A stretch of 64,000 nucleotides of DNA from Streptomyces sp. MMG1121. GTDB taxonomy: Bacteria; Actinomycetota; Actinomycetes; Streptomycetales; Streptomycetaceae. The DNA is taken from contig NZ_LGDV01000175.1 of NCBI RefSeq assembly GCF_001280015.1, positions 1-64,000 of the forward strand. Reading direction: 5' to 3'. The position numbers were made by a program, and so were the translations under genes. Shown piece after piece: positions 1-7,989 of the stretch. The first letter of the stretch is position 1. Each line of letters opens with the position of its first letter. The notes beneath the pieces were generated by a model. That model was given only the letters and a program-made list of their open reading frames with translations. It was not told where the DNA came from and did no database searches.

Positions 1-1726
1 CCTTGGGGGTGGGCGTCGCCCGGGGGGTCGCGGGCCGGGAGGTCGCGGCCGGCGAAGGGCCGCTGTCGCTGTCCCAGTTGACGTTCTGCATCTGCAGCTC
101 GGGCCGGGCCGTGTCGACGGTCCAGCGCTGGTCGGTGCCGGTGGCGCGGTCCTTGAGCACCAGGGCGCCGGAGCCGTCGGTGGCGGCCGGGGTGAGCGCC
201 AGCTCCTGGTTCCATCGGGGCACGAGGACACCCTGGAGGGTGAAGTCGTAGCGGATGTTCCGGGCGGCGGCGCCGGTGGCCGAGCAGGGCGCGAGCTGGA
301 CCGAGTAGCCGAGGTGCGAGTCGAGACACAGGTCGGGCGCGGCGGAGTTGCGCAGCAGTCCGTCGGTCTCGTACGTCCACTGCTGGCTCGGCGTCGCACC
401 GCAGGTGGCGAGTTCGGTCTCGGCGCCCTTGACGGCCTTGCCGCCGACGACGCCGACGCACAGCCCGGAGGCGAGGTTGTGCAGCCGCCCGTGCAGCGCG
501 CCCTGCCCGGCGGCGCTCGCACCGGCCCAGGACGCCCCGGGACTCGAACCGCCCCTGCCCGGCGCCCGGGAGGAGCTGCCGCCCCCGGCCGGGGCCGCGC
601 CGCCGCCGGAGTCGAGCGCCGACCACACCACCAGGGGCAGGACGACCAGTGCGCTGACGGCCCCGACGGCCAGGGCGAGGTGACGGCGCCGGGCGCGGCG
701 GGCGGCCCGGTGGGCCGAACGGCGGGAGGTGACGGGTACGGCGGTCGCGGTGGTGGCGTCGGGGCGGTGCGCGGACGCGGCGGGGCCGCGCCGGCGCGTG
801 GACCGTGGGGAGGCTCTGCGGCCGGTGGGCGCGGCGCAGCCGTCGCCGTCGGCGGGCTCGGCGAAGGTGAAGGCCTCGCCGGACGGGGGTGCCACGGACG
901 CGGGGTCCGGGGCGGGTGCGGGCGGTTCCTCGGTGCGGTTCGCCCGGGACTCCACATAGGCACGGGCGCCCCAGCCGAGGACCGCCTCGGCCAGCGTGAG
1001 CCCCAATCCGCCGTTGAACGCCGCGAGTTGGTCGGCGGTCCGGCGGCAGTGGGTGCAGCGGGCCAGATGCCGGCCCAGATCCGGGTCCAGGTCGACACCG
1101 TCGCGCCGGAACGTGACGTCGAGCATGCGCAGATAGCGCTGGCACTCGTCCTCGGGGGCGAGTTCGCGGTGGACCTGGAGACACTCCTCGCGCAGCCGCT
1201 CGCGGGCCCGGCGCAGTTCGACGCGGATGTCCTCCTCGTCCAGGCCGAGCAGGACCGCGGGTACGAGGAGCGGCTCGGCCTCGACCTCCGCGTGCCACAG
1301 CACGGCGCGGGAGGTCTGGGGCACCCGCTGGAAGGCGCGGGACAGCAGCCGTCGGCCGGGCGGCGGCAGCAGCCGGGCGGCGGCGCGCTCACCGGTGGCG
1401 GCGGACCGCAGCTCCGGGTGGAGGAGTTCCCGGCGGCCGTCGGTGTCCCACTCGGCCGCGATCCGGCGGACGGTGACCAGCACCTGCGGGCGCCAGGCGG
1501 CGCTCGGACCTGCCTGCCGGAGCGAGGCGCCGAAGAGCCGGGTGAAGGCGGCGGTCGTGAGCATGCCGGCGGCGCGCGTGCCGTCCGTGCACAACCGGGC
1601 GTAGGCGAAGGCCGATTCCCAGTGCCGGTCGAGGAGTTCACCGACGGGATGGAGCGCGGGAGTCACCCCGGTCCACTTCCTCAGTTCGGCACTCAGTCGC
1701 TCGTCCGACAGGCCTGCCTCATTCAC
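1..1726 (-). CDS. Sigma-like / zinc-finger / membrane / ricin-lectin fusion protein (3' end beyond window)
   Basis: Reads leftward from a GTG at 1726 with a GGAGG ribosome site at 1736-1740 and stays open to the window edge (575 residues seen; stop not in window). In order: an N-terminal region resembling ECF sigma regions 2 and 4 (about residues 20-195); a ZAS-type zinc motif, HLARCTHC, near residue 220; a Pro/Ala/Arg-rich stretch; one hydrophobic membrane span at about 345-368; a Ser/Gly/Ala-rich linker; then a ricin-B/CBM13 beta-trefoil from about 410 with QxW-type motifs (QQW, QRW). The arrangement predicts a cytoplasmic sigma-like plus anti-sigma-like half and an extracellular sugar-binding half. 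Similar proteins occur in Streptomyces, mostly annotated only as RICIN-domain proteins. Whether the sigma-like part still binds core polymerase is unknown. Confidence 0.8.
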   Translation of the reverse strand, partial: MNEAGLSDERLSAELRKWTGVTPALHPVGELLDRHWESAFAYARLCTDGTRAAGMLTTAAFTRLFGASLRQAGPSAAWRPQVLVTVRRIAAEWDTDGRRELLHPELRSAATGERAAARLLPPPGRRLLSRAFQRVPQTSRAVLWHAEVEAEPLLVPAVLLGLDEEDIRVELRRARERLREECLQVHRELAPEDECQRYLRMLDVTFRRDGVDLDPDLGRHLARCTHCRRTADQLAAFNGGLGLTLAEAVLGWGARAYVESRANRTEEPPAPAPDPASVAPPSGEAFTFAEPADGDGCAAPTGRRASPRSTRRRGPAASAHRPDATTATAVPVTSRRSAHRAARRARRRHLALAVGAVSALVVLPLVVWSALDSGGGAAPAGGGSSSRAPGRGGSSPGASWAGASAAGQGALHGRLHNLASGLCVGVVGGKAVKGAETELATCGATPSQQWTYETDGLLRNSAAPDLCLDSHLGYSVQLAPCSATGAAARNIRYDFTLQGVLVPRWNQELALTPAATDGSGALVLKDRATGTDQRWTVDTARPELQMQNVNWDSDSGPSPAATSRPATPRATPTPK

Positions 1727-1759
1727 GGCCGCATTCCTCCAGAAGCGATTCGGGATAGT

Positions 1760-1777
1760 CCATACCAACGAGTATGG
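1760..1777. promoter_or_regulatory. Inverted repeat upstream of the sigma-like/ricin gene
   Basis: Perfect 6-bp arms CCATAC and GTATGG around a 6-base spacer, 34 bp before the GTG start at 1726. It lies in the 292-bp gap 1727-2018, which holds no convincing gene and is richer in A+T than its surroundings. A second weak inverted repeat (TTGAC at 1971-1975, GTCAA at 1981-1985) sits near the AraC stop. Operator function is inferred from position and symmetry only. Confidence 0.35.
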
Positions 1778-2018
1778 GGAGGTGATGGGGCAGCTCGAAC
1801 GTCCACCTGAGGCGGCTCTTTTGAAGCGTGAGGGGTGTACGGGGAGCGACCTGACGCATGCAGCGGGGAAAGTATTTGCCTGCACGCCGACAGCGCACAC
1901 TTTTGCACAGCGCGGCACTTTGGAACAAGGGATCTCACGCTTTTCTGCATTCCGCACGGAAGGTCTTCTATTGACATTTCGTCAAAGAAAGCAGGCCGGG
2001 GTAAACCATTTCCTCCCC

Positions 2019-2918
2019 TTACCGCCGTCCACCCGCCCGGTAGGCGCCGGGCGGCACCCCGTAGCGCTCCCGGAAGACCCGGCTGAAGTGGTGGGGGCTC
2101 GGGAATCCGGATGCGGCCGCCACCCGCTCCACCGTCAGGTCGGTGGCCCGCAGGAGCCGGGCCGCTTGCCGCAGCCGGGCCTCGCGCAGGGCCCGCATCG
2201 GGGACCGGCCGGTGCGGAGGGTGAAGAGGTGCGCGAAGCGGGACGGTGACAGCGCGACGCTCTCGGCGAGCGAGCGCACGGTGTGCGGTGCGCCGGGGTC
2301 GACGGCGATCAGCTCCTCGGCACGGCGCACCCGGGCATCGGCCTCCGGTGCGCACACGGGAGTCCGGGCGCCGAGGACGGCGAGCAGGACGGCTTCCTCC
2401 AGCGCGCACAGCGCCAACTCCCGCTCCGGACCGCCCGCGGCCACGACCACCGGCTCCGGCTCGCGCGGCACGCCGGGAGCCGGTCCCCGGGCGCCGGCGA
2501 GCATCCGGTCGAAGGCCGCCGCGATCCGGTCGTGCAGGGCGCCGGAGACGGACGGCACGGCGTACAGACCGTCGCCCACGGCGTACGGGGCTAGCCAGGA
2601 AGTCCAGGACGGACGGGCCTGGCAGTGCGTCCACCAGAACCGCCAGCGCCCGGCGCCGGGCGCGACCGTGTAACGGTGGCCGGTGCCGGGCGCGAGGACC
2701 ACCAGATCCCCGGCACCGGCCCGGGTGCCGGCGGTGCCCTGGCGGAGCAGGCCGTGCCCGCCCGTGGTGAACGTGAACAGCCAACTGGCCGACCCTCCGG
2801 GCCGGTTGACCGCATAGCCCGGACCCTGGTCGTAACGGCCGGTCACCACCAGTCCGGGCGGCGGGGAGGGATCACCGGCGGCAGCCGTCCCGGGCAGTTC
2901 CTCAGCACGCACAGGCAT
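2019..2918 (-). CDS. AraC family transcriptional regulator
   Basis: 299 residues. The N-terminal half (about 20-150) resembles the cupin-like AraC ligand-binding domain (phrases GHGLLRQG and PGTGHRYTV). The C-terminal 100 residues hold two helix-turn-helix motifs, the second with the AraC/XylS signature around GFPSPHHFSRVFRERYG. It is transcribed divergently from the phytanoyl-CoA dioxygenase-like gene at 3006, with an inverted repeat between them, so that gene is the likely target. The ligand cannot be read from the sequence. The start codon ATG at 2918 gives a full-length family member. Confidence 0.9.
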   Translation of the reverse strand: MPVRAEELPGTAAAGDPSPPPGLVVTGRYDQGPGYAVNRPGGSASWLFTFTTGGHGLLRQGTAGTRAGAGDLVVLAPGTGHRYTVAPGAGRWRFWWTHCQARPSWTSWLAPYAVGDGLYAVPSVSGALHDRIAAAFDRMLAGARGPAPGVPREPEPVVVAAGGPERELALCALEEAVLLAVLGARTPVCAPEADARVRRAEELIAVDPGAPHTVRSLAESVALSPSRFAHLFTLRTGRSPMRALREARLRQAARLLRATDLTVERVAAASGFPSPHHFSRVFRERYGVPPGAYRAGGRR

Positions 2919-2932
2919 CCTCCCGCCGGACG

Positions 2933-2950
2933 CGCCACCCTAGCGTGGCG
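2933..2950. promoter_or_regulatory. Candidate AraC-regulated operator between divergent genes
   Basis: Perfect inverted repeat CGCCAC - 6 bases - GTGGCG in the 87-bp gap between the AraC gene and the dioxygenase gene. AraC proteins often prefer direct repeats, so this could also be a promoter-proximal hairpin. Assignment rests on position and symmetry. Confidence 0.35.
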
Positions 2951-3005
2951 GACACGTGACCATCGGACTCCCGTCAGGCTTCCACCGAACATCAGGAGCG
3001 AACAC

Positions 3006-3821
3006 ATGACAGCCACGGACAACGGCGCCATCCCGCCCGGGACACTCCGGCAGCGGTTCGAGGAGGACGGATTCACCGTCGTACCCGGCCTGTTCACCCG
3101 GGTCGAGACCGAGCGGCTTTGTGCCGTCTTCGCGGCGCTGCACGCGGCCGGTCCGGTGCCGGGGCACTTCGCTCCCCGCCCGGCCGACCCGGACCCGCTG
3201 CACCGGTATCCCCGGGTGATGCAACCGCACGAATTCAGTGCCCCGGCACGGGAGTTCCTGCTGGACGCCCGGCTGCGGGCCGTACTGGAGACGCTGTTCG
3301 GCGAGGAGGTGCTGGCCGCACAGAGCATGTTCTACTTCAAGCCGCCCGGGGCACGCGGGCAGGCGCTGCACCAGGACAACTTCTATCTGCGCGTCGAGCC
3401 GGGGACGTGTGTGGCCGCGTGGGTGGCGTGCGAGCCGATCGACCGGGACAACGGCGGTCTCGAAGTCGTCCCGGGCACCCACCGCATGGACCTGTTCTGT
3501 CCGGAACTCGCCGACGAGGGGCGGTCGTTCGCCCGCGAGTACGTCCCGCCGCCGACCGGACTCGCGCCGGTGCCGGTGGACCTGGCGCCGGGGGACGTAC
3601 TGTTCTTCAACGGCAGCCTGGTGCACGGCTCCGGGCCCAACCGCTCCGGCGACCGCTTCCGGCGCTCGTTCATCGGGCACTACGTGGGCCGCTCGGCCGA
3701 GCGGATCGGGGCCCACTACCGGACCGTGACGATGCGTGGCGAGCGGGTGCCGCTGCCGGTGAGCGAAGGGGCTGGACCGTGCGGTACCGAGTTCGTACCG
3801 CACGCGGGCTCCGCCGGTTAG
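3006..3821 (+). CDS. Phytanoyl-CoA dioxygenase (PhyH) family Fe(II)/2-oxoglutarate oxygenase
   Basis: 271 residues from an ATG preceded by CAGGAG. The double-stranded beta-helix fold is indicated by the iron facial triad: H-x-D in LHQDNFY (about residues 124-126) and the distal His in LVHGSGPN (about 207), with a 2-oxoglutarate-binding Arg downstream in RRSFIGHY. Such enzymes hydroxylate unactivated C-H bonds of small molecules; the substrate is not evident. It stands alone after the divergent AraC gene and ends convergently against the aldo/keto reductase gene 21 bp away. A strong hairpin lies inside its last 45 bases. Confidence 0.88.
   Translation: MTATDNGAIPPGTLRQRFEEDGFTVVPGLFTRVETERLCAVFAALHAAGPVPGHFAPRPADPDPLHRYPRVMQPHEFSAPAREFLLDARLRAVLETLFGEEVLAAQSMFYFKPPGARGQALHQDNFYLRVEPGTCVAAWVACEPIDRDNGGLEVVPGTHRMDLFCPELADEGRSFAREYVPPPTGLAPVPVDLAPGDVLFFNGSLVHGSGPNRSGDRFRRSFIGHYVGRSAERIGAHYRTVTMRGERVPLPVSEGAGPCGTEFVPHAGSAG
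3778..3804. terminator. Hairpin inside the 3' end of the PhyH gene
   Basis: Perfect 10-bp arms (CGTGCGGTAC and GTACCGCACG) with a 7-base loop, ending 17 bases before the stop codon. A second short palindrome (CCCCG-T-CGGGG, 3828-3838) follows just after the stop. With a convergent gene starting its 3' end at 3843, these probably serve as a bidirectional terminator. Confidence 0.5.
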
Positions 3822-3842
3822 GCCGTACCCCGTCGGGGCGCT

Positions 3843-4811
3843 TCAGTGACCGCTGATCGCCCGTGGCGTGTACGGCTGCTCCAGTTCAGCCAACTCCTTC
3901 TCGCTCAGCTCTAGTTCGACCGCCGCCACCGCGTCCTCGATGTGGTGCGGCTTGGCCGCGCCCACGATCGGGGCCGCCACCGTGCGCTGACGGAGCAGCC
4001 AGGCGAGGGCCACCTGGGCGCGGGGGACGCCGCGTGCCTGCGCGATCCGGGTGACGGCCTCGACGATCGAGCGGTCGCTGTCCAGGTACAGCCGGCCGCC
4101 GAAGTTGTCGTTGGCGCTGCGCCCGGTGACCGTGCCCCAGTCGCGGGTGAGCCGGCCACGGGCGAGCGGGCTCCACGGCAGCACACCGACACCCTGGTCC
4201 GCGCAGAGCGGCAGCATCTCCCGCTCCTCCTCGCGGTAGAGCAGGTTGTAGTGGTTCTGCATGGACACGAACTTCGTCCAGCCGTGCCGCTCGGCCGTGT
4301 ACTGCGCCTTGGAGAACTCCCATGCGTACATCGAACTCGCCCCGATGTAGCGGACCTTGCCCGCCTTGACCAGGTCGTGCAGCGCCTCCATCGTCTCCTC
4401 GACGGGAGTCGCGTGGTCGTAGCGGTGGATCTGGTAGAGGTCCACGTAGTCGGTGCCGAGGCGGCGCAGGCTGTGGTCGATCTCGGTCATCACGGCCTTG
4501 CGGGACAGCCCGGCCCCGTTGGGACCCGGCCGCATCCGGCCGTTCAGCTTGGTGGCCAGCACGATCTCGTCGCGGTTCGCGAAGTCGCGCAGGGCCTTGC
4601 CGACGATCTCCTCGCTGGTGCCGTCGGAGTAGACGTTGGCGGTGTCGAAGAAGTTGATGCCCGCCTCCAGCGCCTGCCGGATGAGGGGACGGGACGCCTC
4701 CGCGTCGAGGGTCCACTCGTGGACACCGCGGTCGGGCAGACCGTAGGTCATGCAGCCCAGACAGATCCGCGACACGTCCAGGCCGGTGGAACCGAGCTTC
4801 ACGTACTGCAT
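3843..4811 (-). CDS. Aldo/keto reductase
   Basis: 322 residues, the usual length for a single-domain NADPH-dependent aldo/keto reductase of the YajO/AKR12 type. The catalytic tetrad is intact: D56 and Y61 in FDTANVYSDG, K88 in LATKLNG and H129 in YQIHRYD. The C-terminal phosphate-binding region contains GAAKPHHIEDAV. It reduces carbonyl substrates in the cytoplasm; which one cannot be told. Start ATG at 4811. It is monocistronic, convergent with the PhyH gene and divergent from the GH114-like gene. Confidence 0.92.
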   Translation of the reverse strand: MQYVKLGSTGLDVSRICLGCMTYGLPDRGVHEWTLDAEASRPLIRQALEAGINFFDTANVYSDGTSEEIVGKALRDFANRDEIVLATKLNGRMRPGPNGAGLSRKAVMTEIDHSLRRLGTDYVDLYQIHRYDHATPVEETMEALHDLVKAGKVRYIGASSMYAWEFSKAQYTAERHGWTKFVSMQNHYNLLYREEEREMLPLCADQGVGVLPWSPLARGRLTRDWGTVTGRSANDNFGGRLYLDSDRSIVEAVTRIAQARGVPRAQVALAWLLRQRTVAAPIVGAAKPHHIEDAVAAVELELSEKELAELEQPYTPRAISGH

Positions 4812-4951
4812 CGTTGCTGCTCCCGCCGTCGGAAACGATGGTCACGAACGAGCCTACGACGTGACCGGGCACCGACTTGACGATGAGAACACGCGGGCGA
4901 TTTGATCCTGACACGTGCCGCGCCGCCCGGCGTGGGCAGGATGGAGCGGAC

Positions 4952-5824
4952 TTGCCCCCCACGGGTGTTCTCCGCGCCGCGGGCTCCCGAAGGACCGCCG
5001 GCGCCCTGGCAGCGACCCTGATCGTCACCGTGTCGGCCCTGGCCGGCTGCACCGCCGGCGGTTCCGGCGACGCACCCGGCAAGGACGCGGGCGGCTCGCC
5101 GACGCGGGGCACCGCGGTGCGGCTGCCGCCGCGCCATGCCGGGTTCGACTACCAGATCGGCGGCGCGTATCCGCCGCCGAAGGGGGTGCGGATCGTCAGC
5201 CGCGACCGCTCCGACTCCCCCGCACCGGGCCTGTACAACATCTGTTACGTCAACGCGTTCCAGGCCCAGCCCGACGAGCGCTCCGCCTGGCCGGCCGATC
5301 TGCTGCTGCGCGACGCGCACGGCAAGGCCGTCATCGACGAGGACTGGAACGAGCAGCTGCTCGACATCGGCACCCCGGCCGGACGGACGCGGGTGGCCGC
5401 GCGGGTGAACCGGTGGATCGACGGCTGCGCGCGCAAGGGCTTCGACGCCGTCGAGCCGGACAACTACGACAGCTACACCCGCTCCCACCACCTGCTGACC
5501 GCGTCCGACGCGACCGCGTTCATGACCCTGCTGTCCCGGCACGCGCACGCCCGGCACCTGGCCGTCGCGCAGAAGAACACCGCAGAACTGGCCGGTGCGC
5601 ACGAGCGGGCCGGGCTGGACTTCGCGGTGGCGGAGGAGTGCGGCCAGTACGACGAGTGCGGGGTGTACGCGAAGGCGTTCGACGACCGGGTCCTGGACAT
5701 CGAGTACACCGACAGCGGTCTGCGCTCGGCGCTCGCCCACTGGGGGAAGCGGCTGAGCATCGTGCGGCGGGACCGGGACGTCACCACTCCGGGCAGCGCG
5801 CACTACGTCCGAAAGGTGCGCTAG
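4952..5824 (+). CDS. Endo alpha-1,4-polygalactosaminidase-like (GH114 / TM1410) lipoprotein
   Basis: 290 residues from a TTG at 4952 with GGAG five bases upstream. The reading frame is open further (TTG 4877, ATG 4883), but those starts lack a ribosome site and would put a long polar stretch before the signal peptide. With the 4952 start the lipobox LAGC gives lipidated C33. The mature part has the TIM-barrel signatures of GH114: GLYNICYVNAF, FDAVEPDNYD and AVAEECGQYDEC, with the acidic pair expected of a hydrolase. The family acts on galactosaminogalactan-type polymers, but many members are uncharacterised. Likely anchored outside the membrane. Confidence 0.82.
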   Translation: MPPTGVLRAAGSRRTAGALAATLIVTVSALAGCTAGGSGDAPGKDAGGSPTRGTAVRLPPRHAGFDYQIGGAYPPPKGVRIVSRDRSDSPAPGLYNICYVNAFQAQPDERSAWPADLLLRDAHGKAVIDEDWNEQLLDIGTPAGRTRVAARVNRWIDGCARKGFDAVEPDNYDSYTRSHHLLTASDATAFMTLLSRHAHARHLAVAQKNTAELAGAHERAGLDFAVAEECGQYDECGVYAKAFDDRVLDIEYTDSGLRSALAHWGKRLSIVRRDRDVTTPGSAHYVRKVR

Positions 5825-5981
5825 CCGGGGTCCCTCCGGGGAGCTGCCGAACGGGTCGGGGCGATTGCTGCCCTCAGGTGACCGTCCGGCGTGGGAGCCG
5901 ACGGATCGTCGTACTGTCGGCTCATCCTCGGCGGCAGACGACCGGCATCCGGCCGGTCACGGCCGCCTCGGAGGAATCGCG

Positions 5982-6833
5982 GTGCCGACACGTTCCACCA
6001 CGCTCAGAACACTGGCCGGGGCAGCGCTGCTGCCCCTGGCCCTCGTCACCCCCGCCTGGGGCCAGACCGCCGCCGCCTCGGCACCCGAGACACCGGGCAC
6101 ACTGTGCGCGGCCGCGGGCACCCTGCACGGCTCGCACGGTGAGCAGGCCCAGGTCAGCCTGTGCGCGGACAGCGGCTCCCCGCGGCTGAACATCACGGCC
6201 CCGGCGGTCTGCCAGGGCGCCGCCGCCAAGGTCCAGTACGTCTGCCGTACCGAGGGGACCTGGGAGGTGCACCGCGCCGGCAAGTCGCTGGGCACCGGGT
6301 CACTGCCCGGCTCACGGCTGTACGCGGGTCCGGGTGCGTACGAGATCTCCGCCACCGTTCGGGTGCGGTCGGTGCCCGCCGGGGTCGACCTGACGGGCAA
6401 GGTGCGGGCCACCGTGCCGCTGACCGCGCCCCTGACGAAGGCCACGCACGTCGTCACCGCCGACAACCCGGTGCTGCGCCGCAACGCCACGACGACGGTG
6501 ACGTACACGATCCGCCGCGACAGTGACCAGGGCGACGGAAACGCGCGCCTGGGCATGATCGGCGAGGAGAAGAGCGGCGTGCAGATCCGCAGCGCCGACC
6601 GCCGCTGTGTGAACCCGCTGGTGGGCCGGTACCCGGCGAACACCCGGCTGGCGCACGCCCTGGACTGCACGGTGACCGAGCTCCAGCCCGGCCACCCGGA
6701 GAAGATCAAGGTCCGGGTCACCGTCGGGGCGAAGTGCTCCACGGTGGTGTCGAAGCTCGGCTACTGGGTGCCGCAGGGCCAGAGCATGTACACCGGGGCC
6801 ATGCTGGAGGGTCCGAAGCTGACCTGCCGCTGA
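5982..6833 (+). CDS. Secreted cysteine-rich protein of unknown function
   Basis: 283 residues from a GTG at 5982 preceded by GGAGGAAT. A signal peptide of about 27 residues ends at TPAWG. The mature protein has eight cysteines spread along its length (LCAAAG, SLCADS, VCQGA, VCRTEG, RCVNPL, DCTVTE, KCSTVV, and the C-terminal TCR), enough for four disulfides, and alternating beta-type sequence with no charged catalytic motif that I recognise. The upstream in-frame extension lacks a ribosome site. The neighbours give no functional hint. Confidence 0.72.
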   Translation: MPTRSTTLRTLAGAALLPLALVTPAWGQTAAASAPETPGTLCAAAGTLHGSHGEQAQVSLCADSGSPRLNITAPAVCQGAAAKVQYVCRTEGTWEVHRAGKSLGTGSLPGSRLYAGPGAYEISATVRVRSVPAGVDLTGKVRATVPLTAPLTKATHVVTADNPVLRRNATTTVTYTIRRDSDQGDGNARLGMIGEEKSGVQIRSADRRCVNPLVGRYPANTRLAHALDCTVTELQPGHPEKIKVRVTVGAKCSTVVSKLGYWVPQGQSMYTGAMLEGPKLTCR

Positions 6834-6844
6834 GCGCTCCCTGG

Positions 6845-6877
6845 GCAGTGCCGCGAGGCGAAGGGGCGCGGCACTGC
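6845..6877. terminator. Bidirectional hairpin terminator
   Basis: 11-bp perfect stem (GCAGTGCCGCG paired with CGCGGCACTGC) and an 11-base loop, filling the 44-bp gap between two convergent stop codons. There is no U-tract, as is common in Streptomyces. Confidence 0.75.
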
Positions 6878-7411
6878 TCAGAGCGGCCGGAGCAGGTCCA
6901 GTGCCCGCTCCCAGGCGAAGTCCGGCCGGCTGCCGTCCGGCCGGACTTCGCCGTTGTAGGGCTCACCGAAGCGGACGCCCATCGCGTGCAGGCGGGCCAG
7001 GCTGTCCCGGTAGGCGGGATGGGCGGCCAGGGCGTCCGCCACACAGGGCAGGACCGCCATGGGTATGCCCAGGCCCGTGGCCTCGCACAGGGTGCCGAGG
7101 GCGAGCGTGTCGGCGATGCCGGCCGCCCATTTGTTGACGGTGTTGAAGGTGGCGGGCGCGACCGCCACGGCGTCCGGCGGCGGGAACGGGCGCGGGTCGG
7201 CCGGGGAGCGCCAGGCCGACCGCACGGGACGGCCGGTCCGCGCCGCCACGGCCCCGGTGTCGAAGAAGCCGCCCATGGCGACCGGTGTCGCGATGACGCC
7301 GACCTCCCAGTTCCGCTCCTGCGCGGCGGTGATCAGCCGGTCGACGCCGGAGGCGATGCCTGCCGCGCAGACGACGACGTAGAGGAAGGGCTTCGCGGCC
7401 TGTCGAGTCAT
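6878..7411 (-). CDS. Flavoprotein of the HFCD / phosphopantothenoylcysteine-decarboxylase-like family
   Basis: 177 residues. It starts with the beta-strand/loop LYVVVCAAGIASGVD, continues to VIATPVA, and has a family-like motif APATFNTVNKWAAGIADTLA that contributes to FMN binding and the trimer interface in homo-oligomeric flavin-containing Cys decarboxylases. The catalytic His and the coaA/dfp fusion partner are not evident, so it is a stand-alone flavoprotein of unknown substrate. Start ATG at 7411. It lies 25 bp downstream of the DUF1348 gene and may be cotranscribed with it. Confidence 0.8.
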   Translation of the reverse strand: MTRQAAKPFLYVVVCAAGIASGVDRLITAAQERNWEVGVIATPVAMGGFFDTGAVAARTGRPVRSAWRSPADPRPFPPPDAVAVAPATFNTVNKWAAGIADTLALGTLCEATGLGIPMAVLPCVADALAAHPAYRDSLARLHAMGVRFGEPYNGEVRPDGSRPDFAWERALDLLRPL

Positions 7412-7436
7412 CCGGGAACCCTACTGAAGGCGATCC

Positions 7437-7895
7437 CTACCGAAGCGGGAAGGTCGCCCCTCGCTCGGCCTCGGGGCGGGGGCCGAAGATACGGCGCTCG
7501 CGCTCCTCGATGGCGACGTCGTTGATGCTGGCCTCGCGCCGGGTCATCAGGCCGTGCTCGTCGAACTCCCACAGCTCGTTGCCGTAGGAGCGCCACCACT
7601 GTCCGCCGGCGTCCCGGCACTCGTACTGGAAACGGACGGCGATGCGGTTGCCGTCGAAGGCCCAGAGGTCCTTGCGCAACGCGTACTCGTGCTCGCGCTG
7701 CCACTTGGCGGTCAGGAACGCGACGATCTCGGCGCGTCCGGTGACGAAGGTGTCGCGGTTGCGCCAGACCGAGTCCCCGGAATAGGCGAGCGCCACCCGG
7801 TGCGGGTCGCGGGTGTTCCAGGCGTCCTCGGCGGCCTGGACCTTCTGCGCGGCGGTCCCGCGGGTGAACGGCGGCAGGGGCGGGCGGTCGGCCAT
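7437..7895 (-). CDS. DUF1348 / nuclear transport factor 2-like small protein
   Basis: 152 residues with NTF2/SnoaL-fold features. The N-terminal helix holds [18 protein letters not shown]; then come [28 protein letters not shown] and a conserved [16 protein letters not shown] end typical of DUF1348. Function of the family is not established. It is divergent from the TetR gene at 7990 across a 94-bp region with two palindromic operators, so it is the likely repression target, with the flavoprotein gene downstream. Confidence 0.85.
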   Translation of the reverse strand: MADRPPLPPFTRGTAAQKVQAAEDAWNTRDPHRVALAYSGDSVWRNRDTFVTGRAEIVAFLTAKWQREHEYALRKDLWAFDGNRIAVRFQYECRDAGGQWWRSYGNELWEFDEHGLMTRREASINDVAIEERERRIFGPRPEAERGATFPLR

Positions 7896-7920
7896 GATCT
7901 CCTCCTCGGCTGGACAACAC

Positions 7921-7973
7921 TGGAGAACGAACGTTCTCCACCTGGCTGCTACGGTAGGAGAACGACCGTTCTC
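7921..7973. promoter_or_regulatory. Twin TetR-type palindromic operators
   Basis: Two copies of GAGAACG-NN-CGTTCTC: 7923-7938 (flanks extend it to a 20-bp site, 7921-7940) and 7958-7973. Their centres are 35 bp apart. They lie between the divergent DUF1348 gene and the TetR gene, the second ending 16 bp before the TetR ATG. This is strong evidence for autoregulation and control of both directions. Confidence 0.75.
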
Positions 7974-7989
7974 ACGTCAAGGAGCAGAG

